Source of the DNA: Didymodactylos carnosus
Taxonomy: Eukaryota; Rotifera; Eurotatoria; Philodinida; Philodinidae
Assembly (NCBI GenBank): GCA_905250885.1
Contig: CAJNOQ010000059.1
Coordinates: 1 to 64,000 of the forward strand
Direction: 5' to 3'
DNA length: 64,000 nt
A model generated the notes under the pieces. The model made no database searches. It was not told where the DNA came from and saw only the letters and a list, made by a program, of their open reading frames with translations. The position numbers and the translations under genes are program-made. Within the stretch, counting starts at the first letter, position 1. Every line of letters starts with the position of its first letter. This document shows positions 40,010-63,009 of this stretch, in pieces.

Positions 40010-40440
40010 TTTTTTAATAACTCCATAACGAGAAAAGATACAGATTTGTGGTTTTCAGCAAACGAAAGAGGACAGTTGACTTCATATTTTCATCAGTAAA
40101 AGTATCTTTGGAAAAGATTTCTGGATCCGGTTTTTCTGAAGATCTCTGGAAAATCAGCTTATAGCTCCCAAGTTTTACATAGAAATCTATCAGTTTTTTT
40201 CATACATGGGTAGTCTAAGGTGTCCTCTACAAAATCAGATTAGAGCGACATCTCGAAAATCCATGGTTCACAAGCTATGGGCGTTTTTCTTGAAGCCTTA
40301 GGACTCCTCTGCCGTTAGGTTTAGGACTGTCAGAAATAAATGAAAATATAGGTTACCGACTATGCTGAATCTCGTGACAACATTTGTTTTTCAAAACAAA
40401 AACCTAGTGAAAACGTACATTGGATGAAATATCCCATGGT
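40010..40440. repeat. Dispersed repeat, copy 2
   Basis: Matches 36220-36590 in the same order (see that entry). Similar words, such as GTGTCCTCTACAA, also occur near 39330 and 40210, so the family probably covers 39300-40440 in tandem, decayed copies. Confidence 0.5.
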
Positions 40441-40884
40441 TTCATTAAAATGTTCTACTAACATAATGTTCTTCGCATGTGCATGTGTGTATAATAACAC
40501 TAAGCAATTTTTATTGTTTATTACAAATGCTACATCTTAGATCTTACAGTTTATAACGAAAAAAATAAATCATGCAATAGTGGAATGAATATAATCACCA
40601 AATAAAGAAACTGACAAAACAATAGATAAAATTAAATAAAATTCTACTACAATAAGCAGATAAAAAACAAAAAGAACAGAAGAAAAATACTATGATGGGA
40701 AAAAAAAGAAACATTAATTAATTGTAACTGAAATTTTAAGAAAGTCCATTTCTTAACATGTAAATATCTAAACTTTAGAACGCGTGATAAAGTGATTGAT
40801 CACTATGTCTATAATAATAAAAAAATTATTAATAAATTCATATCAATAAACTCTATATGATCAATAATGAATCATTTTGACTTT

Positions 40885-43635
40885 CTAGATATTTAAATCG
40901 ACTATGAAAAATTTCAAAAAACTCAATATTAAAATTGTATGATGTAAAATTGTTCTATCAATCTGCGATAATGATGATTTTTTCTCTGTATTTAACATTT
41001 GTTGTCCTAGAAATAATGTTGTTGTTAAATATTCATCATTATTTATGGAACGATTTTCAATCATATAACTAGTATCATTTGAACTATTCAATAATAATAA
41101 TAATCTATTTAGTTTTGTTCCATTTTTCATATGATGATGAATTGAAGAAAATTTCTTTTTTAATGTTAAATTTTTTTGTAATTTTTTTTCACATGTTCCT
41201 TTTATTTGTATACTATGAGCAGTTGACCAAATACATAAATTTTCATACGAATAATTATTACAAAAATTTTGTGTACAATTTTTTCTATTTGTTAATTCTA
41301 ATGTTGATACAAAATAACGATCTAAAATATAATCAAATTTAAAAAAAAAGAAAAAGAAAAATCATTTTTAAAAATAGACTAATTTACCTTGTCCATATTG
41401 TGTACACGATAAATCTTGATAATTATATAAATATTGATGAAATTGTATTAATGTACAATTACATTTTAAATTCATATTATTATTTATATCTAAAATATGT
41501 TTATGATGTTGAGTATTATCTGTTGATATTAATCTACACAATAATTCACCAAATGAATTTAATGTTATTAAATTATTATTACGAAATGATAAACGTTTTA
41601 ATGTAAATAAATTAATATAACAAAATGCTTTATGACTAGTAATATTTAATAAATAATTATCATCAAAATTAATATGTGTTATTGAATGTAAATTAGCTGC
41701 AAAATAATCTGAAATACGTTCAATTAAATTTGATGAAAAACTAAGTGTTGTCAATGTTTGACTATAGAAAGCAGGAACATGACGTAGACGATTATTTGTT
41801 AAACTAAATATTTTTAAATATTTTAAATTTTTTATTAAATTATTATCAATTAAATCAATATAATTATAATCTAATATTAAATGTTTTAAATTATATAGAC
41901 CATCAAATAATCCATTACATAATGTTGTTATATTATTATGACTTAAATCTAATAATTCTAAATGATGATGACCCGATATTTTTGTTGTCATATTTCTACT
42001 ATTTTCATCAGATAATTCTATGATTTCTCGTTCTGTTTGTAATTTTAATAATGTATAGATACTTGTATTATTAATATTATTCCATGCTGCATGAAATACT
42101 TTTAATTTAGGTAATTGTGTAAGAATTTCACCAATATCAAGTTGTTGTAATAGATTATTAGAAATATCAAATTTTTCTAGAATTAATAAGAAAATTATGG
42201 CTCATTAGTTTCTCTTTCAAGATGAAAATGACTGTGCCATACATTATTATTTATAATATCGAAAATATCAGCATACAGAGAGAAAATTCTTGAAGAATAA
42301 AATAATAAGTCTTTTGCTCTTTCTATTTCTGTATCTATTCTATGACACTTTAAAAGATAATTTAAGAATTAATAAAACGATCAAAAATTAGTCTGAAGCT
42401 AAATGATAAGTATTAAGAATATCCCTCCTCCTCTTTTTTTCACCTTGTTGTCAAATGCGCTCGATCGAGTTCAAATTTATACCAGAGATAGAAGAGCGAA
42501 AAAGGAAATCGATATATTTTTGTTTAGAATTTTTTGACATGATCTTCTATAGGTTTTCTGAAAAACTCCAGTTTTAATCTAGTCACATTATGACCCCTCG
42601 AAACAATGATCGAAATGTTCACCACGAAGACTCCATACCCTATCTCATGTTCCAAATTTTGTTTTTCGAAAAATATGCGTTTGTCTCGAGATATAAAACT
42701 CACACAAAAAAGTCAATTTTTTTCAGTGATTTTCAGCATTTTTCGTATATCTCGAGACGAAAGCATATTTTTCGAAAAACAAAATTTGGAACTCGATCGA
42801 GCGCATTTGGCAACAAGGTGAAAGAAGAGGAGGAGGGAGGGGGGCGGGATATCCTTAAATTCTATTCTGATTATATATCTTCTATAGACAAGATATCAAG
42901 TTTAAAATTATTCTTACCCATATATTTTCCCGCTGATTTTACAGATAATGGATCAAATTCTTCCATTTGATTATGACTTAAAATTAATTCTTTTAAATTT
43001 TTAATTGATTCAAATGCTGTTTGTTCAATTCGTCGTATATAATTTTTTGATAAATTAATGTTTTCAACGTATATATCAGAAAATATGTAACTATCAACAG
43101 ATGGAATATAATTTTGTGAAAAATCTAATGCATTCCATCGCATATTAATGGGTAGTTTAATTAACGAATGTAATGCACTATTACGACAACTAAAATATTA
43201 AAAAAGAAGAAAAAAATCTTGTCAGCGTTGCTTCTGTGAAGTAAAAATGTGAAAACTTCCAAGTAAACTTCGTTCATCTAATAAGAATATATATATAATT
43301 GTAAACGTCAGATGTTGTGAGATCTTAAACTGCCTCAACTCATACCTAAACTTTATACTTCAAACTTTCCATTTTCTTTGGAAATCGGATATGTTCTTGG
43401 AAGTTTTCACAAAAATGTAAATATAGATATTTTAAATTATATGACTATTTGATTATTTAAAATCATACCGTAATTGTGAATCATGGTCAGAATGATAGCA
43501 TTGACATTTAATAGGTAATATGAGATGTTTACAATCGGAAAATGAAACTGATTCATTTGGATAAATTGTTGAAATGCACAGTGTCATCAGTGATGCTAGA
43601 TGAATAGAATGAACAATGTGAGACAATGTAAACAT
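40885..43635 (-). CDS. Secreted or membrane-anchored leucine-rich-repeat protein
   Basis: Four exons: 43469-43635, 42918-43189, 41388-42176, 40885-41321; GT-AG and in phase, 554 residues. A hydrophobic start suggests a signal peptide. An N-terminal Cys cap (CKHLILPIKCQCY, then CRNS) leads into about ten LRRs: ALDFSQNYIPSVDSYIFSD, NLKELILSHNQMEEFD, HLELLDLSHNNITTLCNGLF, NLKHLILDYNYIDLIDNNL, YLKIFSLTNNRLRHVP and others. A C-terminal Cys cap follows (LKCNCTLIQFHQYL, then several Cys). The protein ends in a hydrophobic stretch (HTILILSFLKFFIV) that suits a GPI or short membrane anchor. Such proteins act in adhesion or recognition; no orthologue can be named. Intron 2 carries a TTAA-flanked element. 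Codons are strongly AT-biased. Confidence 0.87.
42417..42854. mobile_element. TTAA-flanked inverted-repeat element in an LRR intron
   Basis: TTAA occurs at 42413-42416 and 42855-42858, directly outside inverted ends GAATATCCC and GGATATCCC. The arms continue as CCTCCTCCTCTTTTTTTCACC, then CAAATGCGCTCGATCGAGTT, for about 60 bp. A second, inner inverted repeat (AATTTTGTTTTTCGAAAAAT with TCTCGAGATAT) fills 42649-42790. TTAA duplication points to piggyBac-like mobilisation. There is no transposase. It lies wholly within intron 2 of the LRR gene and so is spliced out. Confidence 0.75.
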
Positions 43636-44983
43636 TTTTATTATTTTTTCACATATCTGAAAAAATAAACAAACAAATAATGTTGACAAGATATGCAATT
43701 AGTCAAAAATTATAAATTATTATTTTGTATTATATTTCCTTCATAATGATTATTTCTAGAATTTTTACTATTTGATGTATAGAATTTTTGAAGAAAATAA
43801 TAATAAGAAATTATTATTGGATGGATCATCATTCATTACCTTGCCTTTCGATTCATTATAACTATTACTGCTACATACACTTGTTTATATCCTGAAATGT
43901 ATGACATACAATTCATTTTTTTTAAAAACTTACTCTTGTTAAAATATTAACCTTGCTAATAGTTCACTTAGGTCAAATGTAAATAGTATAATAAAATTCT
44001 GTTGTTGAAATGAATCATAGTGAGATGTTCAATTCCTATTTATTAGAATGCAGATATATATATATATATATTTGAAGTATGACGTTTAATCTCATGATAG
44101 TGATAGATCGACTGTTTATTATCGGAAATAAAAAAAAAAAGAAATTTTTCCTCTGTTTTTCGTCATGTTCTTCTTTTTTCTAAAATAGATCGTGCTAAAT
44201 AGTTGAATATTGCCTTTAACAGATGCATAGTGTCATTTATGATTATGATAAAATATTCAGGTGAATGTTAAACAAGGTTATTTATAAATTTAGATAATCA
44301 AACACTGTGAAACAAATTCTTACACGTTAAAGTTATCCGATGGGAAATAATAGTAGAAAAACAAATGAAATGGTTTTATCGTTTGTCTATCTTTGAATAA
44401 CCAATCAATTACATCTTATTTCTATCTGATATTATTGAAATTGCTAGGAAAAAAATACTCTAAAATCCTTGATCTTTTGTCAAAAATAGAGTACCGTTAT
44501 TGAACAATTAAAATGTGTTAGAACAACATTTTTCTTGAGCCAATAATTCTAAATCAATTATAAACACTAAAACTAAGATTTCTTTGTCATATTGTATCAT
44601 CTATTTAGCAGGTCATTTCTATTTTTAAAAGAAATAAGTGAATTATCATTTTAAAAATTTGATTGTCTATAAAAAGCAAAGAAAAAAAAACTTCATTTTT
44701 CCCATTCTTCTTCTGTAAATGTCGAATGTAAAATAGAAAAGAAAGAGTATGGGTACAAGATGGGTCATGTTCAATGACTAGTAGCAGCAATCAGTACTAG
44801 GTTGTTATATAAAATATATTTTTTATTCATGATATAATGAAAATAATAAAAACGAAAGTAAGTAAACGTAGTAGAACAGAGTAGATTATTCCATTTATGC
44901 ACTTTAACTGTGTCTGTCATGAATGATATTTGATTTAAATGTTACCAACACTTTTAAAATAGAAAGAGAGAAGGAGAGACTAC

Positions 44984-45015
<32 letters not shown>

Positions 45016-48000
45016 ATGCTTTGTTTAAAACGTATGTGTCCCCTATTTGATTAAAATTTCATTCATATTTATAAAAAATAATAAAAAAAAAAAAAGAAAA
45101 AAAAAGAAGAGAAGAAAATGTTTTTATTAAATACTTGTAGTTGGTATCAAACGCCTCGAAGGCTGATTACAACATTTTTATTCTATGAATAACAGCATGT
45201 CGAGTTCTTAATGGTAATATTGTATCCGTTTTCTTAATTATTTGACAAAAAATTGTGTTCACTTCAATATCTTTGGAAAAAGAAGAAAAAAAAAAGAAAG
45301 AAAAGAAGATGCATGATTGATTTTTGACTGAGATGAGCGGATATTTAAGTTAGAAAAAGTAACAAAAAAACAAAAAAATTCATGAATGATGGAAAAATGA
45401 GATTAAACAAATTTTTTCGTTTTTTAATTACTAACAGAAATGATTTTATTGAGTTCATTCATATTACTTTTTAGAATTATAAAAATTTTAAATATTTTAA
45501 AAATTTGGTTAATTTATATTTTTAAAATTTTAAACGTCTATTATGTACGATCAATATATTCGAATTTATTTGATGAAAAAAAATATTCTTTTTTTTGACA
45601 AATATTAGTTATCTAACTTAAAAATAAACTGAAAAAAGATAAATTTTAATAAAATAAAAAAAATGTTTGAATATTTATCGACTATTACTTTACTTACCCT
45701 TCAAAAAAAAATTTTTTTGTTAATCTAACGCCAGAAATCTTTATCTATTTATGTTTTACCATTAGTGTAGACAATGGTATTATTCTATCCATTAAATATA
45801 ACAACAACAAGAAGAACTAAGAAATTATTTCGATAAGAGAAAACAGAACGAAAAAAGAAAAAAATAATAATAATAATATGTTAATAATATAAATCAGAGA
45901 GACATAGATGATCTCAATCTTTGTAGAGATACTAAAAAGTGATAATGTCCATGTGATTTCTCTCGTGTAGGTATATCGAGATCTATGATTAAAAGAAAGA
46001 GAAAAAAAAAAAATATATAGAAGAGAATATCTTATATTGGAAAAATGCTTGACAGAATGTTTTTTTCTTTTTCTATTTTTTCTTCGTTTTTTTTTTTTTT
46101 GTCTATCCAAACTAGAACATAGAATAGAGTTGATTATATGTAAATATGTCGAAAGAAAGTTTAATAATTTGTACAATATATTAAATAATTATGAATAAAT
46201 TTAATTAAATATGCCATTCTCAGTTATTATTTATGACAACAGTTTTTGTTCGATTATTATAATTGATTTTTATGATGTTAAATTGTCAAAAATATTTTAT
46301 TAAATCATATGAAATGTACAGAATTTTTTTCTTCTTTCTTTTTTTTTTATCCCAATGATAAACAATAGGATAATCAGGTTATTTGATTCACTCATTTTCA
46401 CATTGAATATTGAATTAATTTTTTCAATCAATAATAACAAAACAAAACAAAACAAAAAAGCTAGATTTATATGAAATTTCATTATTTCATTCATATTTGA
46501 ACGATATAGAAGACTGTTCTATTATTTTAACAAATAAAAGAATCTATTATATATCGTTCGTACGAAAGAAAATGTGAATATGGCTCAACAACAAAAAAAC
46601 ACTTTCATTTCAAAATTATTCTATTTAATATTATTCATCTAATCTAGTTTTTAAAATTTTCTAAAAAAATTGAAAATAATCTAACTAATTTCTTACAAAA
46701 AGTTTAAATAATGATAAATAGATTATCATTTAAAAATTCATTATCGAGTATTTGTCCATATCGATGATATTCCTATTCTTAACTAAATTAATGTCAAAAT
46801 CTATTTGGTCTCTAATTATTTGTTAGATTAAAATGACGTCAAATGTCTGTCTAATCCAAACAGAAATAAAATATTTGGCTTCTCTAATGTACTTTTCTTT
46901 TTTTCTTCTTCTCATCCCGTTGTAGATATGTATATGTCTGTTAATATTACATCGTATTATTATTATTATTATTATTGATGAAACAGAAGATTAATATGTC
47001 ACGTTTGAGTTTCCTATTTCTTTCTCTTCTCTATTTATTCTTGTGGATATTATTTGTATAATTTTTGATTATTGGGATTTATTATAAACAAAACATTATC
47101 ATCAGACTCTCTGGTACCCATTGATGATACCGAATAATCGATCAATAGTCTATTTATCTGTTTGTCTATAATGAACATACAAACTATTGTATTTTACATC
47201 AAAAGCTAATTTTGTTTTTTAAAGAGAATCATAGATTTAATGTATTGTTTATTTATTAAAGTGAAATAATTATTATCATCAAATCATAATCATTGGATAG
47301 TCAAAATATATTGGATTTCCTTTTTTTCTTCTACCTGTAAAGATCATCATTAATGATGATTTGATTTAGATTGAAAATATAGAGAGAGAGAGAGAATATT
47401 GTTCTCTATTATTTTACATGACGTATTATAGAAATTATAATAGAAAAATGTCATCTAACTACAGAACAGATTATACATTGAATTGTAAGATATATTTTTA
47501 TACAACGAACTATCAGTCTATTGACATATCAATGAATGTTGTTGACTTCTGTCAAAAATGACAATAATCGTCTAGAAAAAAAAATCATTTTTAAAAAATT
47601 TAATCAATTCAAATGTATAAGCAGATATTGACAGGTAAAATTAACTTCGTTCTTTTTTGTTTTTCTCTTGTCAACAATGTGTTAATGATAAAGAATCTAT
47701 TGACATATTTGTTTCATGAAATATTGTTTAAAATTGTATCAAAACTACTACTATAGAGTCATGATTCAAAAATAGTTTTTGAATTAATGAACTTCATATA
47801 GACTGTATAGTTAGTTTACTTGAATTAATAGTGTTCAATTTTACTTCGAACATATTTAAATTGAATAATTCAGTTAATTCATTATGAGGATGGAGAACAT
47901 TTTTTTTTGTTTTTTGTAAAAATAACACTAACAACCAACAATAGAGAAAATACTATTCTACTTTCCCAGAGAGCGTAAATATAACAATGACAAAAAATAA

Positions 48001-48126
48001 ACACGTAAAATTGCAACAAAAGTTATCAATATAATAATAAATGGTAAAAAAAAAGAAATACAAAAGAAAATTATGATTCATTATCAGATCTATCCACAGT
48101 AAACTTTATAAAATTAATTACGAATA

Positions 48127-48157
<31 letters not shown>

Positions 48158-48347
48158 CTTGACGCGGAAAATATCATTACTCGAACAGAAAAAATAATAA
48201 AGCCACATACGCCTCATTCAACAAACAAGTATCTGATAACAAATATTAAGAAAACAAAAATAATACTAAAAAAACCTATTTTTTTTTTATTGCTGAGCTC
48301 GCAGTTGTATCACTTAAACAGATGATTTTTACGTTTTTTTTGATTTG
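43636..48347. other. 4.7-kb AT-rich gene-free stretch
   Basis: Only homopolymer runs and microsatellites: (AT)n near 44050 and 44985-45008, (ATT)n at 46957-46976, (GA)n near 47385 and 48129-48148. No frame has domain-like composition. It should include the LRR promoter at the left end and the SLC22 3'-UTR at the right. Confidence 0.65.
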
Positions 48348-51300
48348 CTATAATTCATTGCCATTACTATTAGGTTTTAATTGCTCTTGTAATAAACGAT
48401 CTTCATTCTCATCTTCTATTTCTACAATAGCACTTTCATTTTGAGCATATCGAACACCCTTGACTCGAATACTAAATATAAAAATCAAAGAAAGAGATAA
48501 GAGAAATTTTATTCTTAGTAAATTCAAGTACAATTTTATTTTATCTAATTATATTCATTATCTAAAGTATATATAATCTGTTTGTTTTTGATGAATAATT
48601 TTTCATATGAAAATTAATATTTTTGATGTGAATCTATGGTGAGTGAAGACATGCAATGAACAATTCAATTAATGAACACGCGCAACAATCTCTTAGTATA
48701 CTCAAATATATTCATTATTCAATGTAAATAATTGACGAAATTTACTTAATAGTCAACCTCATTCATCTTCGTTTCATCGATTGTTGAATTTGCTAAAACT
48801 GTTGAAAAAACAAAAATACCGCAAAAAAAATCTTGACGTTATAGACGTGAATCATCTACGAATAACAAAGGATAAAATTTTTACATATATTTCTATCATG
48901 AATGTTGAAGTAATATTAAAAATTATCTTTATAATACATACCACGCAAGACCCATTCGTTCGACATCTTCTACTGATTGAGGTAATGGTTTATTTAACGT
49001 TTCTGGAAACATGAGTGCAAGAATGGCTGCTATCAATGAGACACAACCATAGAGAACAATGGGAAGTTCTGTCCAAACACGAGTCTAAACTTGGTATATA
49101 AAATAATTGACACATTATCTTCAAAAATATAAGTTCACTTACCAATAGATCATTACATGTTGTACCGATTATAGCTCCAACACCTAAAATATTTCAAAAT
49201 ATTTTTAACAAATAAAGAAATAGTTGATATTTTGACAAAAATAACTTACGTGCAACCATACTACAAATTCCCATTCCTGTATTTCTTACTCCTGTTGGAA
49301 ATAATTCATTAGCATAAATGTAAATAATTGCATAAGAAAATGATGCCAAAAATTTTAAGACAACATTTACTATGAAAATCATTATTTTTTGAGCTAGATA
49401 ATGAAAGATAAACAAAAAATTTTCAAATTATATAAAATATTTATTGATATTTTTTCAATAATATTACCATTACTATCTTTTATCATGTAAATATTTATGG
49501 GTATAGCACTTAAAGCAACAATGGAAAATAATATCACAGATCCACAGTAGGGAATTTTTCTACCAATACGATCAAGTATTAAATGTACAACAACGTATGA
49601 AATTAATTCAACAAATGCACTAGCAGCAAAATTTAAATAGGGATTAAATGGCCAACTTCCCGTATTCTGAGAAACTCCATAAAAAACTAAATTTTGAACA
49701 AGCCTAAACCATAAGAATAATAAATAAATTGACAATTATATACATTTTTATCTAAGAACTTAACATTGAAAAAATAAATTGAGACTAATAATACACATTA
49801 TTTTTGATCGAAATAAGGACATTACACCACCTTCTTGGGTTTTATTGTGCATAATCTTCAGAATAAGAGAAAATTATAATAATAAATATTTTCTGTTTGT
49901 TAAATATATAAAAAATATTTACCTTTTTTTGTTCTAATTTTAATTGTTCAAATGCTTCATCATCAAACTTTCGTTGATTTGTAGCAGCAATGGATCTTAA
50001 TGATTTTTCAGCTTCATCAAATTTGCCTTTACTCACCATCCAACGAGGAGATTCTGGTAAAATACTATAAACGTAAACAAAAAACAACCATCATTATACT
50101 TGTCATCATTCATTTTTGTTTTAAATTACAAATAAAAAAATAGAAATGGTACGGTAAATAATGATAGAGTGAAAGATAATGTTCTCCATGTACGAATAAA
50201 ATATGCAAAGAATACAAGAATAAATTGACCAAATGCAAAAAAGTATTCAATTACAATGCCCGTAAATAATTTTTTATCTGGACCAACTAATTCTGAACCT
50301 AATAAAGTTAGAAAAAAAATAAAAAGAATATTTTAATAAACAAATTTTTGATTAATTTGAACTTTACCAAGTACGAATCCTGATACAGATATGCCTCTTG
50401 TTGCACATGCAAGTAAAAATCGACCAATTATATAAACAATATAACTTGGCCAAAAACCAAAACGTTGTTGTGGAAAAAATGCACATAAAAATCCAGAAAA
50501 TGTCATTAGAATAAAACTGACGCTCATAATCGGACGTCTACCATATCTACAATAGAATATATATATATTTTCTTTTTAATGATAATATTTTTTTAATAAA
50601 ATCAATTTTAATTAACTTACTTATCGGCTAACATACCAAAAAAGATTGAGCCAACCATATAACCAACAAAAAATACATTTTGAACAATTGATCGATAAAT
50701 AACTCGATCACAAACCATTTTCCACTAAAAGAAAACAAAACAAATTTTCTATTCATTGAAGTAATTTCGAGAATATTAATTAAATAAAGTTACACTGTTT
50801 GGATACCAAGAAATTGTGTTTTCACCGGACTTTCGCTGTATCCGGAGTTGAAACTTTGGCAATTTGCCGAAAGTTCGGTTTTAGTTGACAATAATTTTTA
50901 ATCCAAGGCATGACTTCGGCAATTGCCAAAAGTTTGGTTGCAGTGGAAGAACTCACTAATTAGCCATATTTGCCATGTTGTCAACTACCTATAACAAAGC
51001 TTTCGGCAATTGTCGAACGTCATGCCATAAGCTGAACTTTTGCCGTAACCGGGGTCAGAAACTTCGGTAAAAACAAAACAAAAGTTCAGTTTTAGTCGAG
51101 AGCAAATTTTAATTCATGGCATAACTTCCGCCAGCTGCTGAAAGTCCACTACAAAAGTGCACGACGGCAAATATCGTGTTACCTCACTATTTTTTTATGA
51201 GATAAACATGTAAAGTCACATAGATGATCACCAACGGTTTTCACGAAGAGAATAGATCCATTTCAAGAACACATCCTACGTGTATTTTTGTGACTATGAG

Positions 51301-51664
51301 AGAAAATTTTTATTGTGCTTACTTCTTCCACAAGTGTATTTTGATAATATTGTTTGTCAAAAATATAATTTTCACATGGATGAACTTCTAATATTGAATT
51401 TTTCGATATTTTTATATTACAACGTTGACATTCTTTAATTGATATTGATTTCTTATTTTCTTCACAGTAAGCTACATCCGGTTTATAATAATCTGTAAGT
51501 GTATCATTGGGTGTTTGACATTGAAATGCCGGAGAAGCAGCTGCAAATGACCAAGTATAAACCATAATGGGTGGTAAGGTGTACGAAAGACATATTATAA
51601 AATATTTCCATTTTTGATATTTTCCAAAACTTCCAATTGTATTCAAAAAATCATCATATTTCAT
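48348..51664 (-). CDS. SLC22-family organic ion transporter
   Basis: Eleven exons: 51323-51664, 50621-50724, 50368-50546, 50130-50298, 49923-50064, 49764/49765-49855, 49468-49703, 49250-49393, 49143-49183, 48942-49084, 48348-48471; about 571 residues. SLC22 proteins carry organic cations, anions or carnitine across the plasma membrane. Seen: helix 1 ([20 protein letters not shown]), a large Cys-rich first extracellular loop (C-x-RC, HPCENY), MVCDR, the signature [24 protein letters not shown] before the central loop, [20 protein letters not shown], and [15 protein letters not shown]. One anomaly: between exons 6 and 7 a canonical GT-AG splice leaves the frame one base short; only a non-canonical junction or one more base in the 6-T run at the end of exon 6 closes it. 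An assembly slip is the simplest cause. Intron 1 (598 nt) contains a repeat cluster. Confidence 0.92.
50835..51155. repeat. Palindromic repeat cluster in SLC22 intron 1
   Basis: Two degenerate direct units (about 50839-50940 and 51046-51150) share ATCCGGAGTTGAAAC / AACCGGGGTCAGAAAC, then AAAGTTCGGTTTTAGT and GGCATGACTTCGGC-like blocks. Between them an inverted copy (about 50993-51035) reads CTTTCGGCAATTGTCGAACG. The result is a cluster of alternating orientations, probably an old DNA transposon or its tandem ends. Confidence 0.6.
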
Positions 51665-52840
51665 AATTAATGTGTAAAAAAAAAATGGAACTAAACTATA
51701 ATTACAGAGATACTAAAATATGAATAAAATTTAAAAGATCAATAGTAAAATAGAATTTTTAAAAAGTATGTATAGGAAAAAAAGCGAACTACTTAGTGAG
51801 TTAGATGCTACATTTAAAAAGTTGTTGGTTTTTATATTTTTATTGAATATTTGTTCATAGGGCACTCCTTTCTAATAAAATAAGTGCATTTTTTTTCTTC
51901 TTCTTCTTCTTATGCTTATTCATATCAACACGGATGATATTTAATAAAAAAACAAAAAAAATCAGTATGGAATGTATCTATTATATTGAATACAATGATT
52001 AATAACATTCTCTTGCACAAATACTGACTAAATGGATAGAATGCAGAGAACAATAGAAAGAAGACAACACAAAATAAGTGAATTTTTCGAAAGAAAAACT
52101 TTATCACGCAATTTCTGACTGCATTAAAAAAATGTAAATTATTGAAGAACAGTAGTTCGTCTAAACTCAAAAATATATATTTTTTTCTCTCAGTGATGCA
52201 TAGCATAACGTCACAACTGGTTTAAAAGCGAAAAAAAACGACTCACCTCAGAGATATGTTGTTGAAAAATGCCTACTTGTAAGTTAAAAAAAGAAAACTT
52301 GTTATCACATTCATAAATAACACGACTGATCATCAAAATTTCGTTTTAAAAAAGCAATAACAACAGATACTGATTTTAGGCACACAAAATATTCAATAAG
52401 GTTAAAGTTTTATTTTCGGTGGTAACGATATACTTAGTCAAGCAAGAAAAAGAAATCTTTGATAATTCCATCTGGTAGTCATAAACATCATAATAGATTC
52501 ATTTGATCAGATTAATTATTCTCTGGTTGTATATGCGGTCAAGTAATAAAATAAAAATAAAAACAATTGTAAGAATAAACGTACAAAAAATTAAAGAAGA
52601 GAAAAAAAAACTGTTTAACATGTGATGAAACCAAAAAAAAAAACCAGTGAGAAAATGGCATAGTTATATAAAAATAGAATTATAGTAAATTTTTATAACA
52701 CATTAAAAAAGCAAAATGAACATACTGTATCGCAGGGAAATAGCGCGTTACAATAATAACAACGATGAGAATAAAATGAAATATTAATTAAAAATATTTT
52801 TCTATAATGAATATAATAACAATAACAATAGTCAATTCTC
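51665..52840. other. Gap between synaptojanin and SLC22
   Basis: Both genes read leftward; 1.18 kb separates the SLC22 start from the synaptojanin stop. AT-rich, no frame with support. It must hold the SLC22 promoter and the synaptojanin 3'-UTR. Confidence 0.6.
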
Positions 52841-61983
<9,143 letters not shown>

Positions 61984-62930
61984 ATATATCAGCGTTGATT
62001 AATCAAACATCAACAAAAAGAAAAACGTTCAATCTAAAAATTTTGTCATATGTTATAGAATTCTTTTAACTTTCATGTCCTTTCTTTATAGAAAATCACC
62101 ATATCAAATTCATACTTTTACAACCAACATGAACGTCTAGAAAATCATAGTTTACGAGTTTTACGAGTCTGAGTATCCAGTTTTATGTACTAATTCACAT
62201 TCAAATCAACCTTTTTCTTGGTTCATGCTGAATTGCTGGTTGCCTAGATCAATTCATTTTACTCGTGGCCACGACGAATGAGCTTCGCACATTAGTAAAG
62301 AAGTACAAACAACAGTTATTAATTATATTGACAATCATCTGCTTTACTGTCAAAAACTAGAAAATTACTAGTATTTATTAGAGAGGAACGAATGATGAAT
62401 AAGCTCAGTGATTTTCATTCACCAGTCAAAAGCTTGTCAGTATTCTCCATAGATTCTTTTATACCACTATTTGATGTTAGATCTACATATTTAAGAGCGA
62501 CTCTGTATTCGATAAATACCGCTAGTACTGATGCTCCACAGTCAACGCAACTATTTTACTATTAACATGATTGTAACGACTTACTCCTAACCTTTACTTT
62601 TGACGTATCGTAAGACCATCTAAACCTCTCTTGAGCTAACAAGTAAAATGTGGACGAGATAGACCAATAGAATAAAATGAATTGAGGCAATATCCATTCA
62701 TATATTCATATTTATTAAAATAATTGTGGGTCTTTATAATTCGTTTCAGTTGTTTACGCAAAAATTCACTCTCTCCACTGGAATAATTATATTTAATATT
62801 ATTTAAAAAAACATATATAGTCGATCAATCGATTCAGTTAAACGAGTTAAGGTAAGAGTTCGTTGACTTTTAAGTTGTACGAGTAAGTTGAATATTGATT
62901 ATTTAACTGAAATTATTATTGTTCTTTAGA
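61984..62930. promoter_or_regulatory. Divergent promoter region, synaptojanin / RING-like gene
   Basis: The two start codons point away from each other across 947 bp. No TATA box or repeat motif is compelling. The segment 62921-62929 (TTCTTTAG, just before the plus-strand ATG) resembles a splice acceptor. Confidence 0.4.
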
Positions 62931-63009
62931 ATGTCTGTGAATGTACGATGTTATAATTGCAATGGAAACGATAGTCCTACAATGAATTTAGCATGTAATC
63001 ATACAATGT
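62931..63009 (+). CDS. First exon of a Cys/His zinc-finger gene (partial)
   Basis: The frame from ATG at 62931 reads 26 codons and then a phase-1 GTGAGT donor at 63010. It contains CYNCNG and, after the splice, would complete LACNHTMC: a C-x2-C followed by a hydrophobic-Cys-x-His-x2-Cys spacing, as in the first half of RING or B-box fingers (ubiquitin ligases, TRIM proteins). An acceptor-like tract (TTCTTTAG) immediately precedes the ATG. No second exon with the remaining Cys pairs was found before 64000, so it probably lies outside the window or behind a long intron. The family is an inference from spacing alone. Confidence 0.45.

Larger units (their letters stand above)
32515..40884. other. 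8.4-kb repeat-rich gap without supported genes
   Basis: Most of the recognisable content is inverted-repeat elements (35294-35571, 35968-36980, 38366-39229) and a dispersed repeat pair (about 36220-36590 and 40010-40440), listed separately. An orphan coding-like stretch lies at 33813-34022. Other open frames are short and have no domains. Confidence 0.6.

Noticed and set aside
46300-46494. Hydrophobic minus-strand frame in the AT-rich gap
   Set aside because: Composition of T-rich noise; no signal-peptide context or neighbouring exon.
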